Part shown: positions 29,853 through 37,908 of the stretch, one piece after another
How the letters are laid out: each line of letters starts with the position of its first letter
Position numbering within the stretch: position 1 is the stretch's first letter
Source: Rubellimicrobium rubrum
GTDB lineage: Bacteria > Pseudomonadota > Alphaproteobacteria > Rhodobacterales > Rhodobacteraceae
Assembly (NCBI RefSeq): GCF_006152115.1
Contig: NZ_VDFU01000006.1
Location: 143,638-207,637 of the forward strand
Direction of reading: 5' to 3'
DNA length: 64,000 nt
The notes under the pieces: model-generated
The model's input: the letters and a program-made list of their open reading frames with translations, nothing else
What the model was told of the DNA's origin: nothing
The model's database searches: none
Program-made: the position numbers and the translations under genes

Positions 29853-30863
29853 TCAGTCTCCGTCGGCCGCATTGAAGCCGGCCGCCACCCCGAGCGCGGG
29901 CCCAAGCTCTTCGTTGACGAGCGCGCTGATCCGATCCACGGAGGTCTTCAGCGCCTCGACCCGGAAGCGGCCTTCGGGGGTTGCCACGCCTGCGAAGATC
30001 GGATCGCCCAGCCCCGCTGCCAACCGCTCCGCCTGCTCGAAGGCGGCTTCAAGGTCCTGGGCGACGCTGCCGGACGGGGCCAGCCGGGCTGAAAGATCGG
30101 ACAAGGCGGCCAGGGACAACTGAACGTGGCGCAAGGACCGGCCCGAGCGTCGAGCCTCGGCTCGGGCGGGCTTCGGGTCGTCGAAGCTGCCCATGGGCCG
30201 AGCGAGTCGCGAGTCCGAGGTGAACTCTAGTCCTGCGCCAAGCGCATCGTAGAATTCCTGAATCACGTCCGCTGCCGAGCGATAGGCCGCATTCTCGCCA
30301 GGCGACTGGAGCAGGGTCGCGTAATCGCCTGTCCAGTCGGCATATATGGCGGCAGCATTGGCGGCTATGTCACGGGCGATCGCTTGGACCAAGGCGCAGC
30401 GGTAAGACTCGGGTGCAAGCGTCGCGAACTCCTCGTCATAAAGCAGGAACTCGAGCGGGTAGAAGCCGCGGGCCGCGATCGAGACCTCGGCATAGCCCTT
30501 TTGCGAGACGACGACAGGGTCCTCGGCGGCGATCAGGCTGCGAAGGGCAGAGGGGGTGTCACCGCGCGGGTCGGGCCAGAAGGCCAAGGCATAGGCGCGA
30601 TCGTCGGTCTCGGACGGGCCGAAGCGCAGGTGACTGACACCGATCCATGTATCGAACGCTTCGTTGAAGGCTGCACGTAGATCATCTGACTCGGGGTGGC
30701 AGTCGCTCTGGGCGGCCGCATCGAGCTTCGCCGCAGCCTCGTCGAGGGCGGCGTAACGTGGCATGACATGGTTCTGCACCACGTCAGTGATCACCTCCGC
30801 CTGATCCTGGGCCAAGACAGGGGTGGAGAGGGTTACGCAAAGCGCAACAAGGGCAGGGCGCAT
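29853..30863 (-). CDS. Imelysin family protein (second of the operon)
   Basis: 336 residues with a signal peptide ending at VLAQ (residue 19). Helical imelysin/peptidase M75 fold, with WIGVSHLRFGP near residue 74. The family motif GxHxxE, a presumed metal site, here reads GFYPLE near residue 133, so the His is replaced by Tyr. Periplasmic, probably involved in iron acquisition with its neighbours; imelysins are not proven peptidases. The start codon overlaps the stop of the upstream oxidoreductase by one base (TAATG). Confidence 0.88.
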   Translation of the reverse strand: MRPALVALCVTLSTPVLAQDQAEVITDVVQNHVMPRYAALDEAAAKLDAAAQSDCHPESDDLRAAFNEAFDTWIGVSHLRFGPSETDDRAYALAFWPDPRGDTPSALRSLIAAEDPVVVSQKGYAEVSIAARGFYPLEFLLYDEEFATLAPESYRCALVQAIARDIAANAAAIYADWTGDYATLLQSPGENAAYRSAADVIQEFYDALGAGLEFTSDSRLARPMGSFDDPKPARAEARRSGRSLRHVQLSLAALSDLSARLAPSGSVAQDLEAAFEQAERLAAGLGDPIFAGVATPEGRFRVEALKTSVDRISALVNEELGPALGVAAGFNAADGD

Positions 30864-32413
30864 TACAAGCTCTCCAGAAAGCGGATCAGGGCCTCGCGGT
30901 CGGCGCGCGGCATCGTCACGACCCTGTCACGCGGTGCCTGCGCCTCACCGCCATGCCACAGGATGGCCTCCAAGAGGCTGCGAGCCCGACCGTCGTGCAG
31001 AAAGGTCGCCCGCCCACTGACCTGCTCGGTCAGGCCAACTCCCCAAAGCGGAGCGGTGCGCCACTCGGTGCCGCTGGCTTGCCCTTCGGGGCGATGATCC
31101 GCCAGACCGTCGCCCATGTCGTGGAGAAGCATGTCGGTATACGGCCAGATCAGCTGAAAGCTTTGCTCGGGCCGATTCTCCAGGCGGTGGGTAACGAACG
31201 AGGGCTGATGGCAAGCGGGACAGCCGGTCTCGTGGAAGACCTGCTTGCCGCGCAACACCTCAGGGTCGCTTTCGTCGCGTCGTGCCGGGACGCCCAGGTT
31301 TCGGGCGTAGAAAGCCACGAGATCAAGGGACTCGTCATCCACCTCCAACCCGCCACGGGACGCGTCCCCGCCATCGGGGGCAGAGCGGCAAGCGAGTTGT
31401 ACCTCGGTACATTCACCGAAAGCGGCCGCGTTCAAGGAGGTGGAGAGCCCCATGTCGCCGGCAAAGGCGGCCGCAGACTGTTCACGGATGGTGGCAGTTC
31501 CCGCCTTGTGCCCGAACCGTCCCAACGTGATCTCGCCGAACTCTGGCGACAGGATCATGTTGGGCCGGCCCGAGATGCCATCCTTGTCCGCATCATCCTC
31601 GTCGGCATGGGCCAGGATGTCCGAAGCGGGGATCGCCTCCAGAAGCCCGAGGCCGATCATCTGCGGCGCGATGCGCGGGCTCAGCATGGCATCCGGATGA
31701 AGCGGACCATAAGCCAGGTCCTGCAATTCATAGGTCGGCCGCCGAAGAAAGGCGGACTGCCCGTCCGAGAGCCGAACCTCGACGTCCTCGTAGGTGATCG
31801 CCAGCTTCGCTTCTGGGACCTGTCCTGCGACACCTCTTGTCTGGATCTGACTGCCATAGGTCGGCTCGGGCCAGGAGGCGAGGTACTCCCGGATCGCTCC
31901 CGCGCCCTCCTCGTCGGTGCTCGGGATCGAAACACGCAGGATCAGCGCCCCGGAGTCGTCGCCCAACCCGTCCGGGGGGTGACCCCGCCCGTCTTTGACA
32001 TGGCAGCCTTGGCAGGACCGGGCGTTGAACAAAGGGCCGAGCCCATCCGAAGCCTGCGTCGAAGATGGGGACGACACCCAGGTCTTCCGGAACAAACCAT
32101 TCCCGACCTTGAAATCCAACTCACCTTCGAAGCTCATGTTTCCCGAGGGCTGGGAGAATGCGTCGGCCGTCCCTCTGGCTCGCACGGTGGCCGCTCCTGC
32201 AGGCATTCCTTCATAGCGGTCCGACGTGGAAAAATCGCTTGGCGGCACCGTCACCGCAGCCACGCGCCCGACCTCTTCCAATGTGCGCGGAATGGTACGG
32301 AGGTGCGGGTCCCCGACCGACTGGGCAAGAGGTGCCGCCAGGCCTGCCGTGCCGGCCAGAGCGAGCATGACGAAAAGCGGACGCGCTCCACTTCTGGCAC
32401 TGGCAGGCATCAC
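30863..32413 (-). CDS. Di-heme oxidoreductase family protein (DUF1111)
   Basis: 516 residues with two c-type heme motifs, CQGCH near residue 135 and CPACH near residue 400, an N-terminal signal and the family blocks GLGPLFNARSC and RAPLWGVGLT-like endings (TAPLWGVGLTEQ, then FLHDGRARSLLEAILWHGGE). The ending resembles MauG/cytochrome c peroxidases, and such proteins are periplasmic redox enzymes. Sandwiched between two imelysin genes with overlapping ends, it may oxidise or reduce iron during uptake. No enzyme activity can be stated from sequence. Confidence 0.9.
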   Translation of the reverse strand: MMPASARSGARPLFVMLALAGTAGLAAPLAQSVGDPHLRTIPRTLEEVGRVAAVTVPPSDFSTSDRYEGMPAGAATVRARGTADAFSQPSGNMSFEGELDFKVGNGLFRKTWVSSPSSTQASDGLGPLFNARSCQGCHVKDGRGHPPDGLGDDSGALILRVSIPSTDEEGAGAIREYLASWPEPTYGSQIQTRGVAGQVPEAKLAITYEDVEVRLSDGQSAFLRRPTYELQDLAYGPLHPDAMLSPRIAPQMIGLGLLEAIPASDILAHADEDDADKDGISGRPNMILSPEFGEITLGRFGHKAGTATIREQSAAAFAGDMGLSTSLNAAAFGECTEVQLACRSAPDGGDASRGGLEVDDESLDLVAFYARNLGVPARRDESDPEVLRGKQVFHETGCPACHQPSFVTHRLENRPEQSFQLIWPYTDMLLHDMGDGLADHRPEGQASGTEWRTAPLWGVGLTEQVSGRATFLHDGRARSLLEAILWHGGEAQAPRDRVVTMPRADREALIRFLESL

Positions 32414-33669
32414 TGGAACACAGCATCCGGCGCGTCAAGGCTGTCGGAGCCTTCTATGCTGACGCCATTCAGGCCCAAAGCCGCCACCACGCGTTCGATG
32501 CTGCGGGTCTGATCGATCAGGCCATCGACCCCGGCCATGACCAGATCCTCGCCTTGGGCGTTGCCGCGCTCGAGCATCATGTCATACGCGAAGCCTTGCT
32601 CCGCCGCCGTCCGAATTGCGCCCAGCGCCGCCATGGTCGTGTCAAGCTTGGCCTGCATCTCGGCATCGAGGGCCGGATCCTTGGCCGACACGAGGTCGGA
32701 CAGCGAAGGCCCGGACACCAGCGTGCCGTCCGTCCGGACGTACTCTCCCAGATAGACGTTCCTCACGCCCATGCCGTCATAGTAGTGGCTGTTATGCGTG
32801 TTGTCCGAAAAGCAATCATGCTCCTCCTCGGGATCGTTCAGCATCAAGCCAAGGCGCATGCGCTCTCCGGCCTGCTCTCCGTAAGACAGGCTGCCCATGC
32901 CGGTCAGGATCGCCGTCAGGCCGGCTGTTTCGTCGGCCAACACTGCCTCGCGCGCCGCGCCACCTTCGGCCCACTGAGCCGCCATCCATTCCAGGTCGTC
33001 CACCAGCAGCCCGGTTGCCGCCAGCAGGTAGGCGGCACGGCGGTCGCAGTTGCCGCCCGTGCACGAGTCACCCACGGCAAAGTCGGTCCAGGGACGGTTG
33101 CCAGCGCCAGGGCCGTGACCATTCAGATCCTGACCCCAGAGCAGAAACTCGATGGCGTGATAACCCGTCGCCACATTGGCCTCGACCCCTGCGGCTTCGT
33201 GCAGGACATCGGCCAGAAGGTCGGTGCTGATCTCCGAGGCGTCCACCGTTTGCCCCGACAGGGAGAAGGACGGATGACCGATCACGTTGACGACCGCCGC
33301 CTCATTCTCGTCGGTCGGACCGCCATAGGAAGCATCGACATAGTCGATCAGTCCTTCGTCCAGAGGCCAGGAGTTCACCCGACCTTCCCAGTCATCCACG
33401 ATGGGGTTCCCAAAGCGGAATACCTCGGTCTGCTGGTAAGGCACCCGCGCGCTGATCCAAGCGGCCCGTGCAGCCTCCAGCTTGTCCTGAGAGGGATCCG
33501 TTACCAGCTCGTGTATCGCTGCCTTAAGGGCCAGCGCCGTGTGATGGCTGTCCCCATATGCAGCCTCGGCTATGTTGGCATAGGTGTCGAGGACATCCCG
33601 GGCCTCCTGAGCGGTGGCGGGCAGCGCGCCCAAAGCAAGAGCCGAAGCAGCTAAGGTCAAGCGATTCAT
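32410..33669 (-). CDS. Imelysin family, IrpA-like iron-regulated protein
   Basis: About 419 residues. Signal peptide MNRLTLAASALALGALPATAQ; an in-frame Met four codons upstream is the alternative start. The imelysin motif is intact as GYHAIEFLLWGQDLNG near residue 163, and WEGRVNSWPLDEGLIDYVD and DCFSDNTHNSHYYDGMGVRN are IrpA-type blocks. Such proteins are periplasmic or surface-bound and induced by iron shortage. First gene of the four-gene operon; two TGA-N9-TCA iron boxes and a TTGACA element lie upstream. Confidence 0.93.
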   Translation of the reverse strand: MNRLTLAASALALGALPATAQEARDVLDTYANIAEAAYGDSHHTALALKAAIHELVTDPSQDKLEAARAAWISARVPYQQTEVFRFGNPIVDDWEGRVNSWPLDEGLIDYVDASYGGPTDENEAAVVNVIGHPSFSLSGQTVDASEISTDLLADVLHEAAGVEANVATGYHAIEFLLWGQDLNGHGPGAGNRPWTDFAVGDSCTGGNCDRRAAYLLAATGLLVDDLEWMAAQWAEGGAAREAVLADETAGLTAILTGMGSLSYGEQAGERMRLGLMLNDPEEEHDCFSDNTHNSHYYDGMGVRNVYLGEYVRTDGTLVSGPSLSDLVSAKDPALDAEMQAKLDTTMAALGAIRTAAEQGFAYDMMLERGNAQGEDLVMAGVDGLIDQTRSIERVVAALGLNGVSIEGSDSLDAPDAVFQ

Positions 33670-33734
33670 GAGGTCCCTCATCCCTCCCCGTCATCGGGGT
33701 AACCGAACCCGTCCCTGGGACAGATCGACGGACC

Positions 33735-33740
33735 TGTCAA
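33735..33740 (-). promoter_or_regulatory. Candidate -35 element of the imelysin operon
   Basis: TTGACA on the minus strand, a perfect -35 hexamer, two bases downstream of the nearer iron box. No good -10 hexamer was found at 16-18 bp, so the promoter is only suggested. Confidence 0.4.
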
Positions 33741-33742
33741 CC

Positions 33743-33757
33743 TGATTATTTCCGTCA
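33743..33757. promoter_or_regulatory. IRO-type iron box, proximal (TGA-N9-TCA)
   Basis: TGATTATTTCCGTCA fits the TGA-N9-TCA consensus of RirA-type iron regulators. About 75 bp before the start of the IrpA-like gene, next to a TTGACA hexamer. Confidence 0.6.
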
Positions 33758-33761
33758 GGAT

Positions 33762-33776
33762 TGACTCTGGCCTTCA
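33762..33776. promoter_or_regulatory. IRO-type iron box, distal (TGA-N9-TCA)
   Basis: TGACTCTGGCCTTCA is a second TGA-N9-TCA element, 19 bp centre to centre from the proximal one, on the same side of the helix within two turns. Two boxes in tandem make chance less likely. Confidence 0.55.
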
Positions 33777-33925
33777 ACAAGGTGCAAGGGGGTCTGCCTG
33801 CTCAGAGGCCGACGTTCAGCTTTGGACGGCGCGAAGCTGGCATGAAGTTGCCCCCGAGCAGGCGAGCTTTCCTGTGGGGAGCCACGGTTGGCAGGTTGCT
33901 GGGGGGACTAGTCGCCGTGCTCGCC

Positions 33926-34522
33926 TCAGATCGAGGTCGCTCCCTTCGGATAAAGTACGACTTGGGTGTCGGTGGGCACTCGTTCGTAAAGATCCACGAT
34001 GTCGGCATTGATAAGACGCGCGCAGCCGTTCGAGACGGCCGCCCCGATCGTCTGTGGAGCATTGGTGCCGTGGATCCGAAGGAACGTGTCCCCCCGATCG
34101 GGCGTGAACAGGTAGAGTGCGCGCGCCCCGAGCGGGTTGTCCGGTCCGCCGGGCATCCCCTCCTCGGCATAACGTTCGTACAGTTCCGGCTCCCGCTCGA
34201 CCATGTCGGGCGTGGGCTTCCAATCCGGCCACTCCTTCTTGGCGCCGACGAAGTACACGCCCGCTTCATAGAGACCAGGACGGCCAATCCCGCAGGCATA
34301 GCGAATGGCCATCTGGTCCGGCAGCGTCCAGTAGAGCGCGAAGCGGTTCGGATCGACGTGGATCTGTCCAGCCGGAATGCCTGCCTGGATAGGCACCACC
34401 CGTGGTTGGAAGTCGGGAGGGAGGACTTGCGCAGCTTCGGACACCGTCTGGGCCAACGCCCCTGAGGCCACGACGCCCAGGCCCGCGAGGCCGGTTGTCA
34501 GGAGATGACGGCGTGTAAGCAT
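33926..34522 (-). CDS. L,D-transpeptidase (YkuD domain)
   Basis: 198 residues. The start MLTRRHLLTTGLAG has a twin-arginine-like signal sequence (cleavage near ALAQ), preceded by AAGGA. The catalytic YkuD block reads HGTNAPQTIG then SNGCARL near residue 165, with the nucleophile Cys and conserved His, Ser and Arg; R..DTFLRIHGT is also typical. Periplasmic enzymes of this type cross-link peptidoglycan 3-3 or tether lipoproteins. Monocistronic as far as can be seen. Confidence 0.92.
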   Translation of the reverse strand: MLTRRHLLTTGLAGLGVVASGALAQTVSEAAQVLPPDFQPRVVPIQAGIPAGQIHVDPNRFALYWTLPDQMAIRYACGIGRPGLYEAGVYFVGAKKEWPDWKPTPDMVEREPELYERYAEEGMPGGPDNPLGARALYLFTPDRGDTFLRIHGTNAPQTIGAAVSNGCARLINADIVDLYERVPTDTQVVLYPKGATSI

Positions 34523-34694
34523 CGAAGATCCTTTCCTGTTCGGAATTTCGTCAGGAACGATCAAGGAGGCCGTTTGGTTCACCAATGGCTAGCTGGCTAG
34601 CTGGTCCCTTGCAGCCGGACTCCATTACCCGTCACGCGTGCCATGACTCGGTACAGGCCGCCGAACGCTGCGAGGAACCGACCGCATGGGAGGT

Positions 34695-35156
34695 TCAAGC
34701 TGCCAAGGACGGCTTGGGCCGGGGAAAGAGGGCCTCGACCTGATCGGCGCTGCACCCAGGCCCGACGCGGCGCGAAATCGTCTTCAGCACGGGCTCCATG
34801 GCGTCGTCGAGATACGGGGACAGCATCTCGAAGAAGGCGCTGGACACCTCGACCATCGCCACGGGCGACGAGACCCGGTCCAGCGAGCGGCAGAACCACG
34901 CCGCGTCGTCCAACCTGTTCTGGCAGGCTTGGGCGAGGCGGTTCGCGGCCGTGAGCCGCCGTTGAAGAGCCTGGGCAACCAGTCCCTGAGCGTGGTTGGG
35001 AAGCCCGTCGATCATGCTCAGCGTGACATCATACGAAACAAGAAGGCGCTGGGCCTCCTCAAGCGACCGCCTTGCCGCAGCGGCCGCGTCATGCCGGAGC
35101 GCGCGTCCAGCGACGAGTGCAGGAAGGGCAGGCAGGCTGATGGTCCTGGGTATCAT
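34695..35156 (-). CDS. Hypothetical helical protein, weakly phasin-like
   Basis: 153 residues, almost all alpha-helix by composition (A, L, R rich), no signal or membrane segment. Not recognised with confidence. The stretch SLDRVSSPVAMVEVSSAFFE recalls phasins, where a similar segment precedes a conserved helix, but a typical phasin is longer at its C-terminus. No neighbours with polyhydroxyalkanoate functions are present. The ATG has no obvious ribosome site, so the start is uncertain. Confidence 0.55.
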   Translation of the reverse strand: MIPRTISLPALPALVAGRALRHDAAAAARRSLEEAQRLLVSYDVTLSMIDGLPNHAQGLVAQALQRRLTAANRLAQACQNRLDDAAWFCRSLDRVSSPVAMVEVSSAFFEMLSPYLDDAMEPVLKTISRRVGPGCSADQVEALFPRPKPSLAA

Positions 35157-35583
35157 CGGAGGGTGCTCTCACTTCAGGGGAAGTAAGCACATCACGTCAT
35201 AGGACATGGATGCAATTAAGGAGAGATATTGGCGAAACACAGTCAATCAAAAGCTGAATGAACTGACTGCCCGAAATGGCTTGGAGGCAGCTTGTCCCTG
35301 GGCAGGCCCTGCGATCCTTCTGCCTTTGTCGCAAGCGGGCGGGGAAAGCGGGTGCAGGTCGTCGACCACCCCGGCTGAGACACGTTCGTTCGCGCCCTTG
35401 GTCTCGATACCATCGCCTCGCATCATGTTGAGTCACCGAAAGGTGCCCGGTTAGCCTTGGACGAGGTCACTCCCGTCCTTGAGCTCTTCAGGCCCCCGGG
35501 TCCTGCGTTCTGCTGGCTGCTGGGTCACTTAGCCTAACTCAACCTTAACCTGAGTTGAAAAACTTGAATCAATACAGAGACGT
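35157..35583. other. Stretch without a supported gene
   Basis: GC content is lower than around it. A short frame at 35206-35454 (+, 82 codons) shows no family features and is not called. At 35536-35556 there is an inverted repeat AACTCA-N9-TGAGTT, listed separately. Confidence 0.5.
35536..35556. repeat. Operator-like inverted repeat AACTCA-N9-TGAGTT
   Basis: Two 6-bp arms with a 9-bp AT-rich centre (ACCTTAACC). It lies just beyond the stop of the small DUF6894-like frame, far from a confident promoter, so it may be a regulator site or chance. Confidence 0.3.
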
Positions 35584-35904
35584 TCAGAGTTGCGCGCTTT
35601 CCTGGCCGATACGGACGTGAAGGGTCGGAGCGGAACGTCTGACCTGATCGAACAAGACACGTAGAAGGCGTCCGTTGACGGCCCTGCGACATGCATCCAG
35701 CACGATCCCCGGAAGTTCGTAGCCAAGATGTAGGGCGTCGATAAAGCCGTTTGCAGGACAGGAGTTTTCCGGAAGCAGCCACTCGGGAGACGCAACGGTT
35801 GATGGTGACCATACCTGCCTGGGCTCGCGATCATTTGGGCCATTCAACCCGCTGTCGTGGGTGCGTCGACGGCCATCTCGCAGGTGCAGAAAGAATTCGG
35901 TCAC
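35584..35904 (-). CDS. Possible small protein with DUF6894-like start
   Basis: 106 residues from a GTG. Only the beginning, TEFFLHLRDGRRRTHDSG, resembles the small DUF6894 proteins that are common in alphaproteobacteria (F-F-H-x-R-D-G). The remainder does not match well, so it may be a decayed copy. AAGGAG lies 12 nt upstream, a rather wide spacing. No neighbours explain it. Confidence 0.35.
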   Translation of the reverse strand: MTEFFLHLRDGRRRTHDSGLNGPNDREPRQVWSPSTVASPEWLLPENSCPANGFIDALHLGYELPGIVLDACRRAVNGRLLRVLFDQVRRSAPTLHVRIGQESAQL

Positions 35905-35938
35905 TTTGTCAAGGATCTCCTTCCGGGTTAATACTTCG

Positions 35939-35952
35939 GTACTAAAAAGTAC
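35939..35952. repeat. Palindrome GTACT-AAAA-AGTAC
   Basis: Perfect 5-bp arms around AAAA, between the small minus-strand frame and the first LuxR-type gene. It could be an operator of the downstream regulator pair; the AT-rich surroundings suggest a promoter region. Confidence 0.35.
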
Positions 35953-36134
35953 AAAGCAGCCAAAATGGGGAAACCCGGGAACGGACTTGCGGTCAAGCCG
36001 TTTCGTGATGGGGCGAATGAGAGGCCTGCTGCTGCGCAGTCGTGCAGGGCGGGTAAGTGGATGGCAGGCACCGTGACCTTGGTTGGACGTGGTGTGCCGT
36101 CCGTTTGACGTGGCGATTTGATCGAGGTGGTGCC

Positions 36135-36791
36135 TTGTCCTTCAGCCCTATTCTGACGCGGGTTCTGGTCTATGACCCGAACCCCTTCCTCGCGAACTCG
36201 ATCTGCAACGGGCTGGAGCTTTGCGGCCCGTTCACGGCCAAGTCCTGCAGTGGCGACGTTTCCAACCTGACGGGGGTGTGCTCGACCTTCCGCCCCAACA
36301 TCATCGTTCTCGATCCGGCCCGAGTTCCCCTGAGCCCTGAGCAACTGACGAGCCAGGTGACGCGCGACCTGCCGAACTGCGAGATCCTGGGCTATGTGGC
36401 CGATGGCGATCGAACCGAGGCCGAGCGCTGTCTGGCAGGTGGCTTCGTCGGCGCCGTCTCCCAGGGACGCGGCCTCGAGGCACTGATCGAAGCGCTCGAG
36501 GCGGCCAAACTGGGGGGCATCTACGTGGACCAGTGCTTTGCCCGGTTTGCTGAACGTCGCGCTCTGGAGCTGGTCAAAGGTGATCCTGACGGTTCCGGCC
36601 GGCTGAGCGAGCGTGAACGCTACGTGATGGAACATGTAGCGCGAGGGTTCAGCAATAAGGAGATCGCCGGCAAGCTGGGGCTCAGCCCCAAGACGATCGA
36701 GACTTACCGGTCACGTGCAGCCGGTAAATTGGGGCTGCGGCGCAAGACCGATATCGTCCAGTATGCCCTGCGCAATAACTGGCTTGGCTGA
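36135..36791 (+). CDS. LuxR-type regulator with atypical receiver domain (first of a pair)
   Basis: 218 residues from a TTG with GAGGTGG upstream; a longer reading begins 26 codons earlier. An N-terminal receiver-like domain (residues 6-125) has VLVYDPNP and NIIVLDP, the latter with the possible phosphoacceptor Asp, but the conserved Ser/Thr and Lys of receivers are missing (GYVADGD and AVSQGRG). The C-terminal LuxR helix-turn-helix is intact: LSERERYVMEHVARGFSNKE followed by LSPKTIETYRSR. No sensor kinase lies nearby. It is a paralogue of the next gene, and both precede the alginate-type operon on the same strand. Confidence 0.85.
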   Translation: MSFSPILTRVLVYDPNPFLANSICNGLELCGPFTAKSCSGDVSNLTGVCSTFRPNIIVLDPARVPLSPEQLTSQVTRDLPNCEILGYVADGDRTEAERCLAGGFVGAVSQGRGLEALIEALEAAKLGGIYVDQCFARFAERRALELVKGDPDGSGRLSERERYVMEHVARGFSNKEIAGKLGLSPKTIETYRSRAAGKLGLRRKTDIVQYALRNNWLG

Positions 36792-36946
36792 GCCACCGGA
36801 CAGTTTGTGAGAACCAGCCCTACAGAGCCTGCGGATTTCCCCGACTGGAGTTCATGCTGGCCGGAACATAGCCCAGTCTTGGGGCGCCCCGGTGTTTTCG
36901 GGGAGGTCGGCGCCGCGACGGGGACGGGCGGCGGAGGAGCGGATTG

Positions 36947-37609
36947 ATGACGACCGCGATGAAGAAACAAGAGTTGAGGCATGTTGCCGTAGCGGTCCTG
37001 GACGCCAATCCCATCCTGGGCGAGGCGATGGTTCAGCATTTCAGTTCGAGCAAGTACTTCGGACGCGATGATGTCGTCAGCCTGACTTGGGACAGGGCGC
37101 GCGATCTGGCGCATATTCGTCCATCCATCCTTGTCTTGGATCCGTCCCAGTCGCCAAGTGGCCTTGAAGATCTGGTCTCCGAACTGAGGTCGAGCGTGCC
37201 CGGCCTCCAACTGGTGGCGTATTCCTCGGCGCCGTCCGTGGATCTGGCCCGGACCTGCGTGAACCTCGGATTCCGCGCGTTCGTTCCGAAAAGCGCTGAA
37301 AGTACCCAGTTGACCGGTGCGCTGACAGTCGTGGCCAATGGGGGAATGTATGTGGACCGGCAGTTCGTCGAGTGCCTGCTGCCGTCCTCGGCTCCGGCCG
37401 AGCCGCCGACGATGACCCAGCTGAGTCAACGGGAGGAAGCGATCCTCCGGCGCATCTCGCTCGGTCTCAGCCACAAGCAAATCGCGACCGAACTGGGTCT
37501 GAGCCATAAGACGGTGGATACCTATCGTGCACGGGGCATGCGCAAGCTTGGCCTTGCCGACAGGGGCGAACTGGTTCGCTATGCGCTGAAGCAGGGCTGG
37601 CTCGAGTAG
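36947..37609 (+). CDS. LuxR-type response regulator (second of a pair)
   Basis: 220 residues with GGAGGAGC before the ATG. Receiver-like domain: VLDANPILGEAM, LVLDPSQSP (Asp), AYSSAP (Ser) and FVPKSAE (Lys), so it keeps more of the phosphorylation residues than its neighbour. LuxR helix-turn-helix at LSQREEAILRRISLGLSHKQ and LSHKTVDTYRARG; both proteins end in an aromatic-rich R/KYALxxxW tail. Probably a local duplication. Their position upstream of algD makes them candidates to control the polysaccharide operon, but there is no direct evidence. Confidence 0.88.
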   Translation: MTTAMKKQELRHVAVAVLDANPILGEAMVQHFSSSKYFGRDDVVSLTWDRARDLAHIRPSILVLDPSQSPSGLEDLVSELRSSVPGLQLVAYSSAPSVDLARTCVNLGFRAFVPKSAESTQLTGALTVVANGGMYVDRQFVECLLPSSAPAEPPTMTQLSQREEAILRRISLGLSHKQIATELGLSHKTVDTYRARGMRKLGLADRGELVRYALKQGWLE

Positions 37610-37908
37610 TTCGCTCCATCACTCACGATGACCGATGCTGAAGGGGGCGTGGCCGAGAGGCTGCGCCTCCTTTGTCATTCCAATGTGGACCGCTCGGTAG
37701 ATCGGCCGCACTCACGGGCTGCGACACCTGACAGGGCATGTAGGGCAAAATCCTTCACAGCGCGGGAGTCGGAGGACAGCGCAGTAGGGATGATCCTTTC
37801 TGGCTGATCGCCTTCCCCGACTGATGGAGGTGCCAACGTCGGCCTAGAACCTGTGACAACTCCGGGGCCATTCTGCGGCCTCCTTGTGTTTTCGCGAAAG
37901 GGAACTTC
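37610..37908. promoter_or_regulatory. Leader region of the alginate-type operon
   Basis: A 299-bp stretch with no gene on the + strand. It must contain the algD promoter unless transcription reads through from the regulator genes. I see no clear -10/-35 pair or sigma-54 site. A ribosome site AAAGGGAAC lies before algD. Confidence 0.4.

Noticed and set aside
34587..34604. Short tandem GGCTAGCT repeat
   Set aside because: Only about two copies; too short to mean anything without comparison.
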